64,000 nucleotides of DNA. Origin: Candidatus Enterococcus willemsii. Lineage in GTDB: Bacteria > Bacillota > Bacilli > Lactobacillales > Enterococcaceae. This document shows, one piece after another, positions 41,302 through 53,564 of the stretch. The translations under genes and the position numbers were made by a program. The notes below the pieces were generated by a model that did not search any database, was not told the DNA's origin, and worked only from the letters and a program-made list of their open reading frames with translations. The stretch is taken from NCBI RefSeq assembly GCF_009933335.1, contig NZ_MAEL01000052.1, positions 1 through 64,000 of the forward strand, read 5' to 3'. The stretch's first letter is position 1. Every line of letters starts with the position of its first letter.

Positions 41302-42333
41302 TTACTCATGCTCAACACTTGGATCAAACATTTTCAAAATAATTTTCCCTTTGGCACGTCCTGAATGTGAATACTCGAAAGCTTGCGCAATTTGTGTAAA
41401 CGGCAAGACACGATCAATTACAGGATGAATTTTTTCTTCTTCAATCATTCGACTTAAAATAGCCAATTGTTGCCCACTGGGTTTCATAAAAAGAAAATAA
41501 TAGTCTGCTTGCGTTGTTTTTTCCAATTTTGTGATATTTCTAGTCACTAAACGAAAAGCGAATTTTTTCCAAAATGGCACGTTATACTCGTCAGCAAAAC
41601 GAGCGTTGGGTAAACCTGAAATACTAACCACTTTTCCACCAGGTTTAATGATACGAAAAGCTTGTTCTAAGATTTTGCCACCTTGTGTATCAAAAACATA
41701 ATCATAATTTTCTAGTACGTCATAAAATTGCTGTGTTCGGTAATCAATCACCTCGTCAGCACCTAATGACTCAACTAGTGCACGATTCTTTTCACTAGTA
41801 GTTGTCGCAACATATGCTCCCATTTGTTTAGCTAATTGAATAGCAATAGTGCCGATTCCTCCAGAGCCCGCTTGAATTAATACCCTTTGTCCTGGTTGAA
41901 TCTGCATGATATCATGTAACGCTTGATAACTAGTTAGACCAACTAAGGGAACTGCCGCCGCTTCTTCAAAGCTCAAATTTTGAGGCTTTCTAGCAATGTC
42001 TCCTTGGTCAACCGCAATATATTCAGCGAAGGTTCCGATTCGATTTTTTTGCACACGTCCATAAACGGCATCGCCTTTTTTGAATGTCGTAACTTTCGCA
42101 CCGACTTCTGTAACAACTCCCGCAAAGTCACTACCCAGAATTAACGGCATGTGATACTTCAACAACATCTTCAAACCGCCATCTTTGGTTTTTAAATCAA
42201 TTGGATTAATACTCGCCGCAACAATTTTTACTAAAACGTCATTTGCTCCAATCTTGGGCATATCAACTGTTTCAATCGTTGGATACTCTTGTTTGTAATG
42301 CGTGATTAATGCCGCATTCATTTTTCTATTCAT
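41302..42333 (-). CDS. NAD(P)-dependent alcohol dehydrogenase/quinone reductase (MDR superfamily, zinc-less)
   Basis: 343 residues. INPIDLKTKDGGLKMLL and PLILGSDFAGVVTEVG form the catalytic fold; the cysteine ligands of zinc enzymes are missing. VLIQAGSGGIGTIAIQLAKQMGAYVATT is the nucleotide-binding fold. GRAKGKIIL ends the domain as in ZTA1/QOR-like reductases. Start 42333 follows AGAGGAATACAG; a TTG at 42351 is rejected for want of a ribosome site. Substrate probably a quinone or enone. Confidence 0.88.
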   Translation of the reverse strand: MNRKMNAALITHYKQEYPTIETVDMPKIGANDVLVKIVAASINPIDLKTKDGGLKMLLKYHMPLILGSDFAGVVTEVGAKVTTFKKGDAVYGRVQKNRIGTFAEYIAVDQGDIARKPQNLSFEEAAAVPLVGLTSYQALHDIMQIQPGQRVLIQAGSGGIGTIAIQLAKQMGAYVATTTSEKNRALVESLGADEVIDYRTQQFYDVLENYDYVFDTQGGKILEQAFRIIKPGGKVVSISGLPNARFADEYNVPFWKKFAFRLVTRNITKLEKTTQADYYFLFMKPSGQQLAILSRMIEEEKIHPVIDRVLPFTQIAQAFEYSHSGRAKGKIILKMFDPSVEHE

Positions 42334-42494
42334 CTGTATTCCTCTATTCAATGGTTTATATTTTTAAACGATTAATCTAAAAAAGTGTACTTCATCGGTT
42401 CAAAAAAATCAACCATTAAGTCCTAAAAATGAATTGACTAATGCATGTGTTATGCTAAACTAAATTTTTATTTATCTAATAAGGAGGAAAATCA

Positions 42495-43154
42495 TTGGCT
42501 ATATATGAAAAAATTTATCATGATGTCACCATTCAAAATCGCTACCATGCAATTGGTAATTATGAGGATCAAACAGGTGGCTGGGCATATCATAACTGGG
42601 CACACGTGGTAAATGTGACACAAACCGTAGCAAAAATTTTGACCCAGTTGCACGTTTCCGATAGTTATCTGGAAGCTGCTAAAATTGCAGCCATTCTTCA
42701 CGACACAGGGGCGATTGATGGTAAAAAGGGACACGCAGAACGAGGAAAATTATTTGCAGAGAATTACTTCAACGAGCATCACCTTTCTCATCCCTATCAA
42801 CAAGAAATCTTTTCTGCGATTGCAAACCATAGTGGAGGCTTTGATACAGATGATTTAATGACTCTGGTCTTAATTTTTAGTGATAAATTAGATATTACCA
42901 CCTCACGAGTAGCTAAAGAAGGATATCAAGTGACTGGTATGCGACAACTACAACACATCACACAAGTTGATTTTGAGTTAACCAAAACAGACTTGGTCGT
43001 GCATTTTACAACCACCCCTATTATAGATTTAACTGAATTAACTCAATTTTATTTTATGGAAAAAGTCTTTAAAGCGATTCACGCCTTTGCAGAAAAACTT
43101 CAATTATCCCCAAGTGTTCAATTGAATGGCACCTCTTGGGAAGCATTCCACTAG
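42495..43154 (+). CDS. HD domain phosphohydrolase
   Basis: 219 residues from TTG 42495, with AAGGAGGAAAA upstream. The metal-binding HD set is present: YHNWAHVVNV (first His), AAILHDTGAI (HD pair), then HAERGKLFAENYF and AIANHSGGFDT with later His, and FSDKLDIT with the final Asp. It resembles YpgQ/YedJ-type nucleotide hydrolases. Substrate unknown. Possible promoter TTGACT/TAAACT lies at about 42435-42462. Monocistronic. Confidence 0.85.
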   Translation: MAIYEKIYHDVTIQNRYHAIGNYEDQTGGWAYHNWAHVVNVTQTVAKILTQLHVSDSYLEAAKIAAILHDTGAIDGKKGHAERGKLFAENYFNEHHLSHPYQQEIFSAIANHSGGFDTDDLMTLVLIFSDKLDITTSRVAKEGYQVTGMRQLQHITQVDFELTKTDLVVHFTTTPIIDLTELTQFYFMEKVFKAIHAFAEKLQLSPSVQLNGTSWEAFH

Positions 43155-43163
43155 ATCTACTCA

Positions 43164-43197
43164 TTTAAAAAGACGAGCAACGTATCGTCGCTCGTCT
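43164..43197 (-). terminator. Terminator of the pncB-nadE operon
   Basis: GACGAGCAACG and CGTCGCTCGTC arms around a short loop; on the minus strand followed by TTTTTA. Lies after the nadE stop. Confidence 0.75.
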
Positions 43198-43204
43198 GTA
43201 ATCT

Positions 43205-44029
43205 TTATTTCCAAAAGTCATCAAACATCGTAATCGGTAAGTGACGTTTATGTTCGGTTTTAAGCCACCATGCTTCAATTTTGGCTTTATCGTCAGCAGG
43301 TACTTCTCTACCTTCCAGATAATCGTCAATCGCATCATACGTCACTCCTAAAGCAACTTCATCTGCAATTAGAGGTTTGCCATCTTCTAAATCAGCTGTT
43401 GGTACTTTAGTATACAATTCTTCTGGAGCATCTAAGGCTTTTAGTAATTGTTTGCCTTGACGCTTATTCAAACGTGCCAATGGTAAAATATCCGCGCCAC
43501 CGTCACCAAATTTTGTGAAGAAGCCTGTAATATTTTCTGCTGCATGATCTGTTCCTAAAACGGCACCTGAAAGTTCACCTGCAATCGCATATTGTGTGAC
43601 CATTCGTTGACGCGCTTTGATATTCCCTTTATTAAAATCAGAAATAGTCAGACCCACAGCCTCTAATTCAGCGACTTGCGCATCAACTGCTGGTTTAATG
43701 TTTACGACTAACTGACTATCTGCATCAATAAAGGCCATGGCTTTTTTGGCATCTTCTTCATCTGCTTGTTCACCATAAGGCAAGCGAACCGCGATAAAAT
43801 AATAATCTGAATCATTGGTTTCTTGACGCATTTCCTCCATGGCTAATTGTGCCAAACGTCCAGCTAACGTTGAATCTTGTCCCCCACTAATTCCTAAGAC
43901 AAAGGTTTTTAAAAAAGGATGTTTACGCAAATAATCCTTTAAAAAATCAATACTTTTGCGGATTTCTTCTTGTGGATTAATCTCAGGTTGAACATGTAAT
44001 GTTTGAATAATCTCTTGTTGTAAACTCAT
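43205..44029 (-). CDS. nadE: NAD synthetase, ammonia-dependent
   Basis: 274 residues, the size of single-domain NadE that uses free ammonia. It converts nicotinate adenine dinucleotide to NAD+. The PP-loop reads [16 protein letters not shown], and [33 protein letters not shown] is the highly conserved active-site loop. Start 44029 is preferred because AGGGAG is 8 nt away; the ATG at 44035 is only 2 nt from it. Directly downstream of pncB (13 nt), giving a niacin salvage operon. Confidence 0.95.
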   Translation of the reverse strand: MSLQQEIIQTLHVQPEINPQEEIRKSIDFLKDYLRKHPFLKTFVLGISGGQDSTLAGRLAQLAMEEMRQETNDSDYYFIAVRLPYGEQADEEDAKKAMAFIDADSQLVVNIKPAVDAQVAELEAVGLTISDFNKGNIKARQRMVTQYAIAGELSGAVLGTDHAAENITGFFTKFGDGGADILPLARLNKRQGKQLLKALDAPEELYTKVPTADLEDGKPLIADEVALGVTYDAIDDYLEGREVPADDKAKIEAWWLKTEHKRHLPITMFDDFWK

Positions 44030-44042
44030 ACTCATTTCTCCC

Positions 44043-45509
44043 TTATTCGCTGATTGTTTTTACTTGTTTGCGAACTTTTTCCATAATCGCCATTTTATGA
44101 TTCCAGCATTCACTTGATAAATCAACTGGATATGGTTGTGGATTCAAGTCACGTTTGTATTCTTCCCACAATGCATCCAAACAACTATAAGAATAAGCTT
44201 TGATATGTTCCAAATCAGGTAATTCATAAACAAGTTGTCCGTCTACAAAAATATCTTCCAATAATGGACGTGCATCAAAATTAGTCACCGTTTTACTGAT
44301 ATACGTATGCACTGGATGGAACATATAGATACTTTCTTCCTCTGTAGGATTTTCATTCCAAAGTGTCACGTAATCTCCTTCAGATTTTCCGTCAGCTTTA
44401 CGCGTAATACGCCAAACTTGTTTTTTACCAGGTGTAGATACTTTTTCTGCATTGCTAGACAATTTAATCGTATCTTCTAATTCTCCTTGGTCGTTTTCAA
44501 TCGCCACTAATTTGTATACAGCCCCCAAAGCTGGTTGATCATACGCTGTAATTAATTTCGTTCCAACGCCCCAAACGTCAATTTTAGCTTTTTGCATTTT
44601 TAAGCTTAAGATAGTATTTTCATCTAAGTCATTTGATGCGTAGACTTTTGCTTCAGTAAAGCCAGCTTCATCTAATTGTTCACGCACTTTTTTAGAAATA
44701 TACGCCATATCGCCACTATCAATACGCACACCTAAGAAATTAATCGCATCGCCCATTTCTTTAGCGACACGAATCGCATTCGGGACACCAGATTTTAACG
44801 TATCATACGTATCAACTAAGAAGACACAATCTTTATGTGTTTTCGCATAAGCCATAAAAGCATCATAATCATTACCATAAGATTGAACCAATGAATGGGC
44901 ATGTGTCCCACTAGCAGGAATGCCAAAAATTTTGCTAGCACGAACATTACTTGTGGCATCTGCCCCACCAATAAATGCAGCACGTGTTCCCCAAATTGCA
45001 GCATCCATTTCTTGGGCACGGCGAGAACCAAATTCTAACAGCGGATCATCACCAATGACTGATTTAATTTTAGCCGCTTTTGTGGCAATCAATGTTTGGA
45101 AATTAACAATATTCAATAAGGCTGTTTCAATTAACTGTGCTTGAGCCAATGGACCTTCTACTTGAATAATTGGTTCATTATTAAAAACTAAATCTCCTTC
45201 TTTCGCTGAACGAACTGTACAGGTAAATTTAAATTCTTTTAAATAAGTCAAGAAATCTTCTGGATAACCTCCAATTTCTCGTAGATAAGCAATATCTGTA
45301 TCGGTAAATGTTAAATTCTCTAAATAATCAACTAAGCGCTCTAAACCGGCGAACACAGCATACCCATGTTTAAATGGCATCTCTCTAAAATAGCATTCAA
45401 AAATGGCATGCTTGTCAGCACGACCTAGTTCCCAATAGGTTTGCATCATATTGATTTGATAAAGATCTGTGTGTAACGTTAAACTGTCATCCGAATAAGT
45501 TTTTTGCAT
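44043..45509 (-). CDS. pncB: Nicotinate phosphoribosyltransferase
   Basis: 488 residues. First step of the Preiss-Handler pathway: nicotinate plus PRPP gives nicotinate mononucleotide. [20 protein letters not shown] and [22 protein letters not shown] open the family fold. [25 protein letters not shown] is the substrate-binding core, and [15 protein letters not shown] follows. [24 protein letters not shown] is the phosphoribosyl region. Start 45509 has GGAG upstream; the frame extends to 45605 without a ribosome site. Cotranscribed with nadE. Confidence 0.95.
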   Translation of the reverse strand: MQKTYSDDSLTLHTDLYQINMMQTYWELGRADKHAIFECYFREMPFKHGYAVFAGLERLVDYLENLTFTDTDIAYLREIGGYPEDFLTYLKEFKFTCTVRSAKEGDLVFNNEPIIQVEGPLAQAQLIETALLNIVNFQTLIATKAAKIKSVIGDDPLLEFGSRRAQEMDAAIWGTRAAFIGGADATSNVRASKIFGIPASGTHAHSLVQSYGNDYDAFMAYAKTHKDCVFLVDTYDTLKSGVPNAIRVAKEMGDAINFLGVRIDSGDMAYISKKVREQLDEAGFTEAKVYASNDLDENTILSLKMQKAKIDVWGVGTKLITAYDQPALGAVYKLVAIENDQGELEDTIKLSSNAEKVSTPGKKQVWRITRKADGKSEGDYVTLWNENPTEEESIYMFHPVHTYISKTVTNFDARPLLEDIFVDGQLVYELPDLEHIKAYSYSCLDALWEEYKRDLNPQPYPVDLSSECWNHKMAIMEKVRKQVKTISE

Positions 45510-45539
45510 AGGACTACTCTCCTGTCTATTTTCTACCTT

Positions 45540-45551
45540 TATATTATAACA
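45540..45551 (-). promoter_or_regulatory. Extended -10 promoter of pncB-nadE
   Basis: Minus strand TTGTTATAAT has the extended -10 form (TGnTATAAT), with TATAAT at 45543-45548 and only a weak -35 17 bp upstream (TTCTGT). Confidence 0.5.
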
Positions 45552-45622
45552 AATAATAATGAAAAACAGAACAATCGTCCTCGTAAATGCTAAAAAGAGT
45601 CCCATTCATTGATGCAACGACA

Positions 45623-45653
45623 AAAAAATCCGAACAACGCAAGATTGTTCGGA
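45623..45653 (-). terminator. Terminator after the HAD phosphatase gene
   Basis: Perfect 9-bp stem TCCGAACAA (45629-45637) with TTGTTCGGA (45645-45653), then seven T on the minus strand. It separates the HAD gene from pncB. Confidence 0.82.
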
Positions 45654-45665
45654 CAAATGATTGGA

Positions 45666-46520
45666 TTATTGAATAATATGCTGGAAGATGTAAGTGCCTA
45701 AACCGCCATCTTTACAAAGCCCTGCTTGTTCCTGACAAGCTGCTTTGACGGTATCGCTCGCATTCGCCATTGCCACTGAAACGTCGACAACTTCAAACAT
45801 CGGCAAATCATTCTCTCCATCGCCAATGCCATAACTTTTCGCTTGTGGAAAACGAGCCAGATAATTTTGAATTGCAGTCCCTTTAGTTGCCAGCGGATTC
45901 ACCACTTCTAGCGTCTGTTGATACGATTCAAAGACAAATACTTCTGAAGAAGACAGTTTCGTACGCATCCGTTCCTTTTCTCCATCGTCAGCAATCATAA
46001 TTTCAACTTTCACCACTTGTAAATCAGGATGATTACGCAAATACGTTGCGACATCTGTGACATTTTGACAATCGTGAGTAAAGAAAGCTTCTTTCATCTT
46101 CATAATACCGATGCCTTTTTCTCCTAGTTCATCAGCAAATTTCTGATGCAAATCCATAAAGTGTGCTTGGTAACGTTCCACGGAATTCACTAAAATCGTT
46201 TTATCCGTATGTACAAAATAAAACATATCTTCTTCTTCCAAAGCAGCAATAATTTTTTGACAACTCACATGGGCCAAACAATTTCTTAATTGTGGAGCTT
46301 GATTTGCCATTTTTAACCCAGCGCCATTACCATAAATCATATCACAAGGCAGTTGAGTAGTTTCTAATAGTTCCTGCGCTAGTTCATACCCACGTCCAGT
46401 GACAAAAACAAAATGATCCCCTTGTTGATGAAGCGCACGAACGGCATCAATATTAATTGTCGGAATGGTCTGTCCAAAATCTTGGAAAGTGCCATCGACA
46501 TCTGCAAATACAATATTCAT
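45666..46520 (-). CDS. HAD superfamily Cof-type hydrolase
   Basis: 284 residues. Motif I is FADVDGTFQDF with both Asp residues, motif II VTGRGYELA, motif III the Lys in NPLATKGTAIQNYL, and motif IV GIGDGENDLPMFEVV. A C2-type cap fills about 80-190. Cytoplasmic phosphatase, probably of sugar phosphates. It follows the GGDEF/HD-GYP gene by 14 nt and probably shares its transcript; any functional link is unknown. Confidence 0.88.
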   Translation of the reverse strand: MNIVFADVDGTFQDFGQTIPTINIDAVRALHQQGDHFVFVTGRGYELAQELLETTQLPCDMIYGNGAGLKMANQAPQLRNCLAHVSCQKIIAALEEEDMFYFVHTDKTILVNSVERYQAHFMDLHQKFADELGEKGIGIMKMKEAFFTHDCQNVTDVATYLRNHPDLQVVKVEIMIADDGEKERMRTKLSSSEVFVFESYQQTLEVVNPLATKGTAIQNYLARFPQAKSYGIGDGENDLPMFEVVDVSVAMANASDTVKAACQEQAGLCKDGGLGTYIFQHIIQ

Positions 46521-46534
46521 TTCTTTCCTCTTTC

Positions 46535-49033
46535 CTATTCAAATAATTCGATAAAAATTGCAGCAATCGTTGGATCAAATTGCGTGCCAGCATTGGCTTT
46601 GATTTCCGCAATCGCTTTTTCATGTGACACTGATTTTCGATACACACGGTTATTGGTCATGGCATCATACGTATCTGCGATAGCTAAAATACGGCAAATT
46701 AATGGAATATCTGTTCCTTTTAAACCATGAGGATACCCTTTGCCATCCCAACGTTCATGGTGTGACAAAATTAGATTTGCTAAAGGTGCTAATTCGGGTG
46801 TTGCTTGGGCAATTCGATAGCCAATTTCAGTATGACGCTGCATTTCTTTCCATTCTTCAAGCGTTAATTTACCTGGCTTATTGAGAATGCGCGGGTCAAT
46901 TCCGACTTTTCCAATGTCATGTAATAAACAGACAAGTGCTAAATCATCCAATAACCTTGGATGTAAATCCATTTTCATACCGACTGCCTTGCAATAACGT
47001 AATAAGCGTTGTGAATGCTCTTCGGTTTCAGTACTATTTTCAAACAATGTCACTAATAGTGTATTAATAATCGAATTGCGATAACTTTTACCATCTAATA
47101 ATTTCTTATGATACATATGTTCTTCTGCTCTACTCATCGTTTCAACAAGTGTCGTCTTTGTACTATCCATTGTAGAAAAACCTAATGAAATGCTTGCAGT
47201 TACACCACCAATATTTGCTAATTTCACAGGTGTCTCACGAATCGCCTGCACAATCTGCTCCGCTTCTTTGGAGGATGTTTTTGGCATAATTACAACAAAT
47301 TCGTCACCCCCCCAACGAGATACAATATGTTCAGAGGAACAATTTTTTTCAAATACACGGGCAACTTCTTTTAATAGCTCATCACCTGCTTTATGACCAA
47401 AAACATCGTTTGTTAATTTTAAGCCATTCACATCTCCCATCACTACTGTAATCGGAAAATTAGCTGGTTGGCTATAACAATTAAAATGTTCTTCTAAATA
47501 ATGTCGATTATATAAGCACGTTAATGGATCATGATAACTTAAAAACTCAATTTGTTGATGGTGTTTTGTTTCCTCATGAATATCTCGAAAAACGATGACA
47601 ATTCCTTGTGCTTGGTCCCTCGCATCTTTTAATAGGTTGGTGCTTAACGCAACAGATAACCAACATGAATCTTTTGTTAAAAGAGTGGCCGTTTTTTCCA
47701 AATGGCACATATCATATCCACCATCGATACAACAACCACTTGGTAAGTCGATTTTTTCTTTGGTTTTATTATCATAGATGGTAAAAACTTCTGAAAATGA
47801 ACGACCAATTATCTCCTGTTTTGACCAACCTGTAATTTTTTCTGCTGCCACATTTACTGTCCGTACATTTCCTGTCATATCTGTGGTGACAACTCCGTCA
47901 CCAATTGATTGTAAGGTAATACGCATCAGTTCTTCTTCATGGACCAATTTATTTTTCAATATTTCACGGTCTGTCACATCAAATGCAATACAATAGCTGA
48001 ATTCTTCGCCACCATAACTAATAAAACTTGAGTAAACATCTAGTAAGCGTATCTCACCATTTTTCTTACGGTGGGGTAGCGCTGAGAATAACACATTATC
48101 TTTATTCTTTTGCTTATGGGCAAGTTGGACTTTCTGCACATTAATCTCTTGTAAATTTAATTGTAGAAATTCTTCTTTTGTATATCCATAAAAATGACAC
48201 GCAGCTGTATTTGCTTCTAAAATTTGACCAGTATCAGAATCAAAAATTAATTTAATTGCTGAATGTTGATCAAACATTGCTTGGAGACGCTGGGACAACC
48301 GTTCATTTTCTTCTTTAAATTTTAGATTTTGCGACACATCTTTACTGTAAGATAAAATATAAGGAATCCCAAATGAGCTGAATATAGGGGTTAGTTCTGT
48401 TTGAAAAGCTTGATTATGTGCAACTGCTTCATAAAAAACCGGTTTAGAGGTAGTTAACGCAAGATTCAAGTTCGTTTCAATCATTGTTAATGTAGCTCCA
48501 TCATATATTTCAGATAACATCTGCCCCTCTTGTACGCGTTTTCCAATTAGTTTTTGATGTAACGCGTTACTTATTATATAGCGAAATTGACCATTTTTAA
48601 ATTCTAGTAAGGACAAAATATAGTTTTCACTATGAAATAGCGGCTCCACAATGCGAAAAATTTCATCTCTGGATTGTTTTTCTTTTTCATCAGCCATTTG
48701 CTCATTAGGGACTCGTAAAAAGATAACTGCTCGGTTTTCTAATGGCATGACACTTACCGTTAAAAATTGATTCTTCTTAGCCATCCAATATGTACGTTCT
48801 TGTGTTTTCTTGAATCGGAGAGCATAGCTGCATAAAGTCAACCAGTTTCGATAATCATTAGGTACTTGCTTAAATACATCCGAGGCACGTTTTCCCGTTA
48901 ATTGACTCATTGGGCATCCAACAAAAAAAGAAAACATCTCATCTGCTTCTTCAAATAAAAAATCCGTAATTTCTCCATTTGAATCCATGAATAATTCCAC
49001 ATAACAAGAACCAATTAAATTTCCTCTCGCCAA
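46535..49033 (-). CDS. PAS-GGDEF-HD-GYP cyclic-di-GMP signalling protein
   Basis: 832 residues, no membrane helix. PAS-like sensor regions occupy about 1-490; the clearest are at about 260-370 (FDSDTGQILEANTAACHFYG) and 375-490 (SIGDGVVTTDMTGNVRTVNV). A GGDEF domain (about 500-660) carries SRWGGDEFVVIMP, the intact diguanylate cyclase signature (about 573-577). An HD-GYP phosphodiesterase domain (about 670-832) carries LLHDIGKVGI and HHERWDGKGYPHGLKG, both intact, with ADTYDAMTNNRVYR. It could both make and degrade cyclic-di-GMP. Start TTG 49033 has GGAGAG upstream. Followed by a HAD phosphatase gene. Confidence 0.9.
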   Translation of the reverse strand: MARGNLIGSCYVELFMDSNGEITDFLFEEADEMFSFFVGCPMSQLTGKRASDVFKQVPNDYRNWLTLCSYALRFKKTQERTYWMAKKNQFLTVSVMPLENRAVIFLRVPNEQMADEKEKQSRDEIFRIVEPLFHSENYILSLLEFKNGQFRYIISNALHQKLIGKRVQEGQMLSEIYDGATLTMIETNLNLALTTSKPVFYEAVAHNQAFQTELTPIFSSFGIPYILSYSKDVSQNLKFKEENERLSQRLQAMFDQHSAIKLIFDSDTGQILEANTAACHFYGYTKEEFLQLNLQEINVQKVQLAHKQKNKDNVLFSALPHRKKNGEIRLLDVYSSFISYGGEEFSYCIAFDVTDREILKNKLVHEEELMRITLQSIGDGVVTTDMTGNVRTVNVAAEKITGWSKQEIIGRSFSEVFTIYDNKTKEKIDLPSGCCIDGGYDMCHLEKTATLLTKDSCWLSVALSTNLLKDARDQAQGIVIVFRDIHEETKHHQQIEFLSYHDPLTCLYNRHYLEEHFNCYSQPANFPITVVMGDVNGLKLTNDVFGHKAGDELLKEVARVFEKNCSSEHIVSRWGGDEFVVIMPKTSSKEAEQIVQAIRETPVKLANIGGVTASISLGFSTMDSTKTTLVETMSRAEEHMYHKKLLDGKSYRNSIINTLLVTLFENSTETEEHSQRLLRYCKAVGMKMDLHPRLLDDLALVCLLHDIGKVGIDPRILNKPGKLTLEEWKEMQRHTEIGYRIAQATPELAPLANLILSHHERWDGKGYPHGLKGTDIPLICRILAIADTYDAMTNNRVYRKSVSHEKAIAEIKANAGTQFDPTIAAIFIELFE

Positions 49034-49215
49034 TTATGCCACTCTCCATTCTTTCGTATCTTTTTTATTTTAGCAATTGGTTATTGGAAAAGCAATGACT
49101 GTGGTTTGCTTTTTGAAGGAAATAAATTTTCACACTAAATCGCAGGTTCCTACTGCATGACTAAATTATTATGAAAAGCATTCACCTTTGGTATCATTTA
49201 CTATTTACAAGCAAA

Positions 49216-49255
49216 ACAAAAACGACAAACCCTTGATACACAAAGGTTTGTCGTT
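49216..49255 (-). terminator. Terminator of groESL
   Basis: Stem AACGACAAACC (49221-49231) with GGTTTGTCGTT (about 49245-49255); on the minus strand followed by TTTTGTTTTG. Right after the groEL stop. Confidence 0.8.
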
Positions 49256-49260
49256 AGTAA

Positions 49261-50895
<1,635 letters not shown>

Positions 50896-50927
50896 TCAAA
50901 GAATTTTTTTATTTTTGTTTATTATGA

Positions 50928-51212
50928 TTATTCTACAATTGCGACGATATCTTTTGCTGAAAAAATTAGATATTCTTTACCGTCGTATTTCACTTCTGAA
51001 CCAGCATATTTTTCAAATAATACAGTATCGCCTACGCTAACTGGTACAGCTGCTAGTTCACCATTATCTAAGACGCGACCTTCACCTACAGCGATAACCG
51101 TTCCTGTTTGCGGTTTTTCTTTTGCTGCGGATGCCAAAACAAGTCCTCCGACAGTTTTTTCTTCTTCTTGTGCGACTTCGATCAACACACGATCACCTAA
51201 TGGTTTTAACAC
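50928..51212 (-). CDS. groES: Co-chaperonin GroES (10 kDa)
   Basis: 94 residues from GTG 51212, with GGAGGG 7 nt upstream; the frame can extend to 51227 but standard GroES begins at LKPLGDRV. The mobile loop reads [20 protein letters not shown], and the C-terminal [18 protein letters not shown] matches the family. It caps the GroEL ring. First gene of groESL; the CIRCE lies 37 nt upstream. Confidence 0.97.
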   Translation of the reverse strand: MLKPLGDRVLIEVAQEEEKTVGGLVLASAAKEKPQTGTVIAVGEGRVLDNGELAAVPVSVGDTVLFEKYAGSEVKYDGKEYLIFSAKDIVAIVE

Positions 51213-51248
51213 GATAAATCCCTCCAATTAATTTTTCCTATTTTTTCG

Positions 51249-51275
51249 TTAGCACTCTCATTAGTAGAGTGCTAA
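51249..51275. promoter_or_regulatory. CIRCE operator
   Basis: TTAGCACTC-N9-GAGTGCTAA, a perfect match to the HrcA-binding inverted repeat, between the groES promoter and gene. HrcA itself is not in this window. Confidence 0.97.
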
Positions 51276-51286
51276 CTCACAAAATT

Positions 51287-51315
51287 AATATTACCATTTT
51301 CATGAGAGAATGCAA
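51287..51315 (-). promoter_or_regulatory. groESL promoter
   Basis: Minus strand -35 TTGCAT (51310-51315), 17-bp spacer, -10 AATATT (51287-51292). The CIRCE begins about 12 nt after the -10, at the expected transcription start. Confidence 0.75.
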
Positions 51316-51434
51316 GTCTTTTGAATCATTTTTTTAATAAAAGTCAAAATTGGTAAAACTTCTCCTCTTTCTTGTAACCTATTCAGTATTTCAACTATTT
51401 GTTATAATAGAAGAAATCAGGAAAGGAGAACGAT

Positions 51435-52064
51435 ATGTCTGTAAAAAAATATAGCGTACTAACCATCGGTCTATACGTACTTATCTTCTTATCACCACTG
51501 CTCTTTGCTACTTTTCACGCACAAGCATGGGGTGTCATTATTTCTTATTTACTTGGTGCGATTCTTATGATTGCCATGTATTTAAAACAAACCAGTTTTC
51601 TTTCTTTTGAGAAAAAACAACCAAATTGGCTCTTAGTCATCTTATTAGGAGTCTTGGGTATCTTTGGATCCATTATTCTCCAAAATATTGTCATTCAAAT
51701 TGAAGTCTTATTTGGACAAAATCCAGTCTCCCAAAATACAGAAGGCATTGTACAAAATGTGTTGGCTCAGCCACTCTTTTTCATTGCTGTAATGATTGGT
51801 GCACCCATTATGGAGGAATTCGTTTTTCGACGTGCGATTACAGGATTACTAGAGCATTATATGAATGTTTGGTTGGCAATTGCGATTAGTTCGTTTTTAT
51901 TTGCACTGATTCATTTCGATGGTCATTTACTGTTGTACTTCTCACTGGGATTCTTTTTCAGCATTCTTTATAAAACAACTGGAAAAATTTGGACCTCGAT
52001 TCTTACTCATGCTGGAATGAATGCACTTGTTCTAATTGCGCAATTAGTATTAACCACCTCCTAA
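51435..52064 (+). CDS. CPBP family intramembrane glutamic endopeptidase
   Basis: 209 residues with about six membrane segments. The active-site motif I is PIMEEFVFRRAITG (the EExxxR motif), motif II SSFLFALIHFD (FxxxH), and motif III HAGMNALV (HxxxN/D). Members (Rce1/CAAX-type) cleave in the membrane; some give bacteriocin self-immunity. No bacteriocin gene is nearby. AGGAAAGGAG precedes the ATG. It is divergent from groESL. Confidence 0.9.
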   Translation: MSVKKYSVLTIGLYVLIFLSPLLFATFHAQAWGVIISYLLGAILMIAMYLKQTSFLSFEKKQPNWLLVILLGVLGIFGSIILQNIVIQIEVLFGQNPVSQNTEGIVQNVLAQPLFFIAVMIGAPIMEEFVFRRAITGLLEHYMNVWLAIAISSFLFALIHFDGHLLLYFSLGFFFSILYKTTGKIWTSILTHAGMNALVLIAQLVLTTS

Positions 52065-52071
52065 ACATAGT

Positions 52072-52114
52072 AAAAAGAAGCAGCACGTTCTCAAACGAAG
52101 TGCTGCTTCTTTTT

Positions 52115-52117
<3 letters not shown>
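52072..52117. terminator. Bidirectional terminator
   Basis: Stem AAAAGAAGCAGCAC with GTGCTGCTTCTTTT, ending in a T-run. Shared by the CPBP gene and the convergent glucosidase operon. Confidence 0.88.
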
Positions 52118-53551
<1,434 letters not shown>

Positions 53552-53564
53552 TCAACCTCTCCTC

